From JAAFHB01 sp038236995 (GTDB taxonomy: Bacteria > Bacteroidota > Bacteroidia > Bacteroidales > Prolixibacteraceae), in the NCBI GenBank assembly GCA_038236995.1, contig JBBRZE010000011.1, positions 1-64,000 on the forward strand: a DNA stretch of 64,000 nucleotides, read 5' to 3'. The position numbers and the translations under genes are program-made. Every line of letters begins with the position of its first letter. The first letter of the stretch is position 1. Positions 63,991-64,000 of this stretch are shown here, piece after piece. The notes under the pieces are model-generated. The model searched no databases and was not told the origin of the DNA. It was given only the letters and a program-made list of their open reading frames with translations.

Positions 63991-64000
63991 TACAAATTTC

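Overview
The window looks like a chromosomal segment from a member of the Bacteroidota, probably a Bacteroidales or Marinilabiliales relative. The lineage below phylum is inference. The phylum call rests on type IX secretion proteins (PorV, PorP/SprF), a membrane-anchored AraC regulator, DUF4837 and head-GIN lipoproteins, LytTR two-component genes, A+T-rich intergenic DNA, weak Shine-Dalgarno sequences, and several promoters of the form TTTG-N18 to 23-TAnnTTTG.

Layout. 1-1.8 kb: left end of an extracellular contractile injection system (eCIS) locus (sheath N-terminus, a companion protein, a Pvc16/DUF4255 terminator). 1.8-6.4 kb: gene-poor DNA with decayed coding scraps, a methyltransferase and an AraC regulator. 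6.4-10.9 kb: an adaptor protein, a VOC protein, yidD and a Znu-type metal ABC transporter, tightly packed. 11-23 kb: porV, a large secreted fusion protein, an interrupted DUF3267 gene, small membrane proteins, ppk1, a TPR protein and porP. 23.4-25.8 kb: gcvH, tsaE and an alanine dehydrogenase-like gene. 26.4-29.6 kb: an isolated polysaccharide export pair (Wza/Wzc type). 29.9-36.8 kb: a DUF6261-type gene with an upstream 41-bp repeat array, pulA, rnr and comF. 36.8-43.4 kb: tRNA-fMet, an M23 peptidase, dxr, rseP, two tatA genes and two lipoproteins. 43.4-48.7 kb: TetR, a DCC protein, an orphan LytTR regulator beside a decayed kinase, and an intact LiaF-like/kinase/regulator operon. 48.8-56.1 kb: malQ, a MATE pump, an unknown helical protein preceded by a palindromic 21-bp repeat array, and glnS. 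56.2-64 kb: folB, tRNA-Cys, a cluster of hairpins, a sirtuin, lplA, uvrC, apt, a parS-like palindrome and mnmG.

How the genes fit together. pulA and malQ debranch and rearrange alpha-glucans. gcvH needs lipoate, which lplA can attach. dxr and rseP are housekeeping genes of isoprenoid synthesis and envelope proteolysis. PorV and PorP belong to T9SS export. The parS-like site beside mnmG (gidA) suggests that the right end may be near the replication origin.

The most unusual signals are the two noncoding repeat arrays, one of 41-bp units and one of 21-bp units arranged in two opposing orientations. Each lies about 125-145 bp upstream of a small, predicted helical protein of unknown function. 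The eCIS fragment, the parS-like palindrome, the stop codon that splits the DUF3267 gene, the decayed kinase, and the hairpin cluster after tRNA-Cys also deserve attention.
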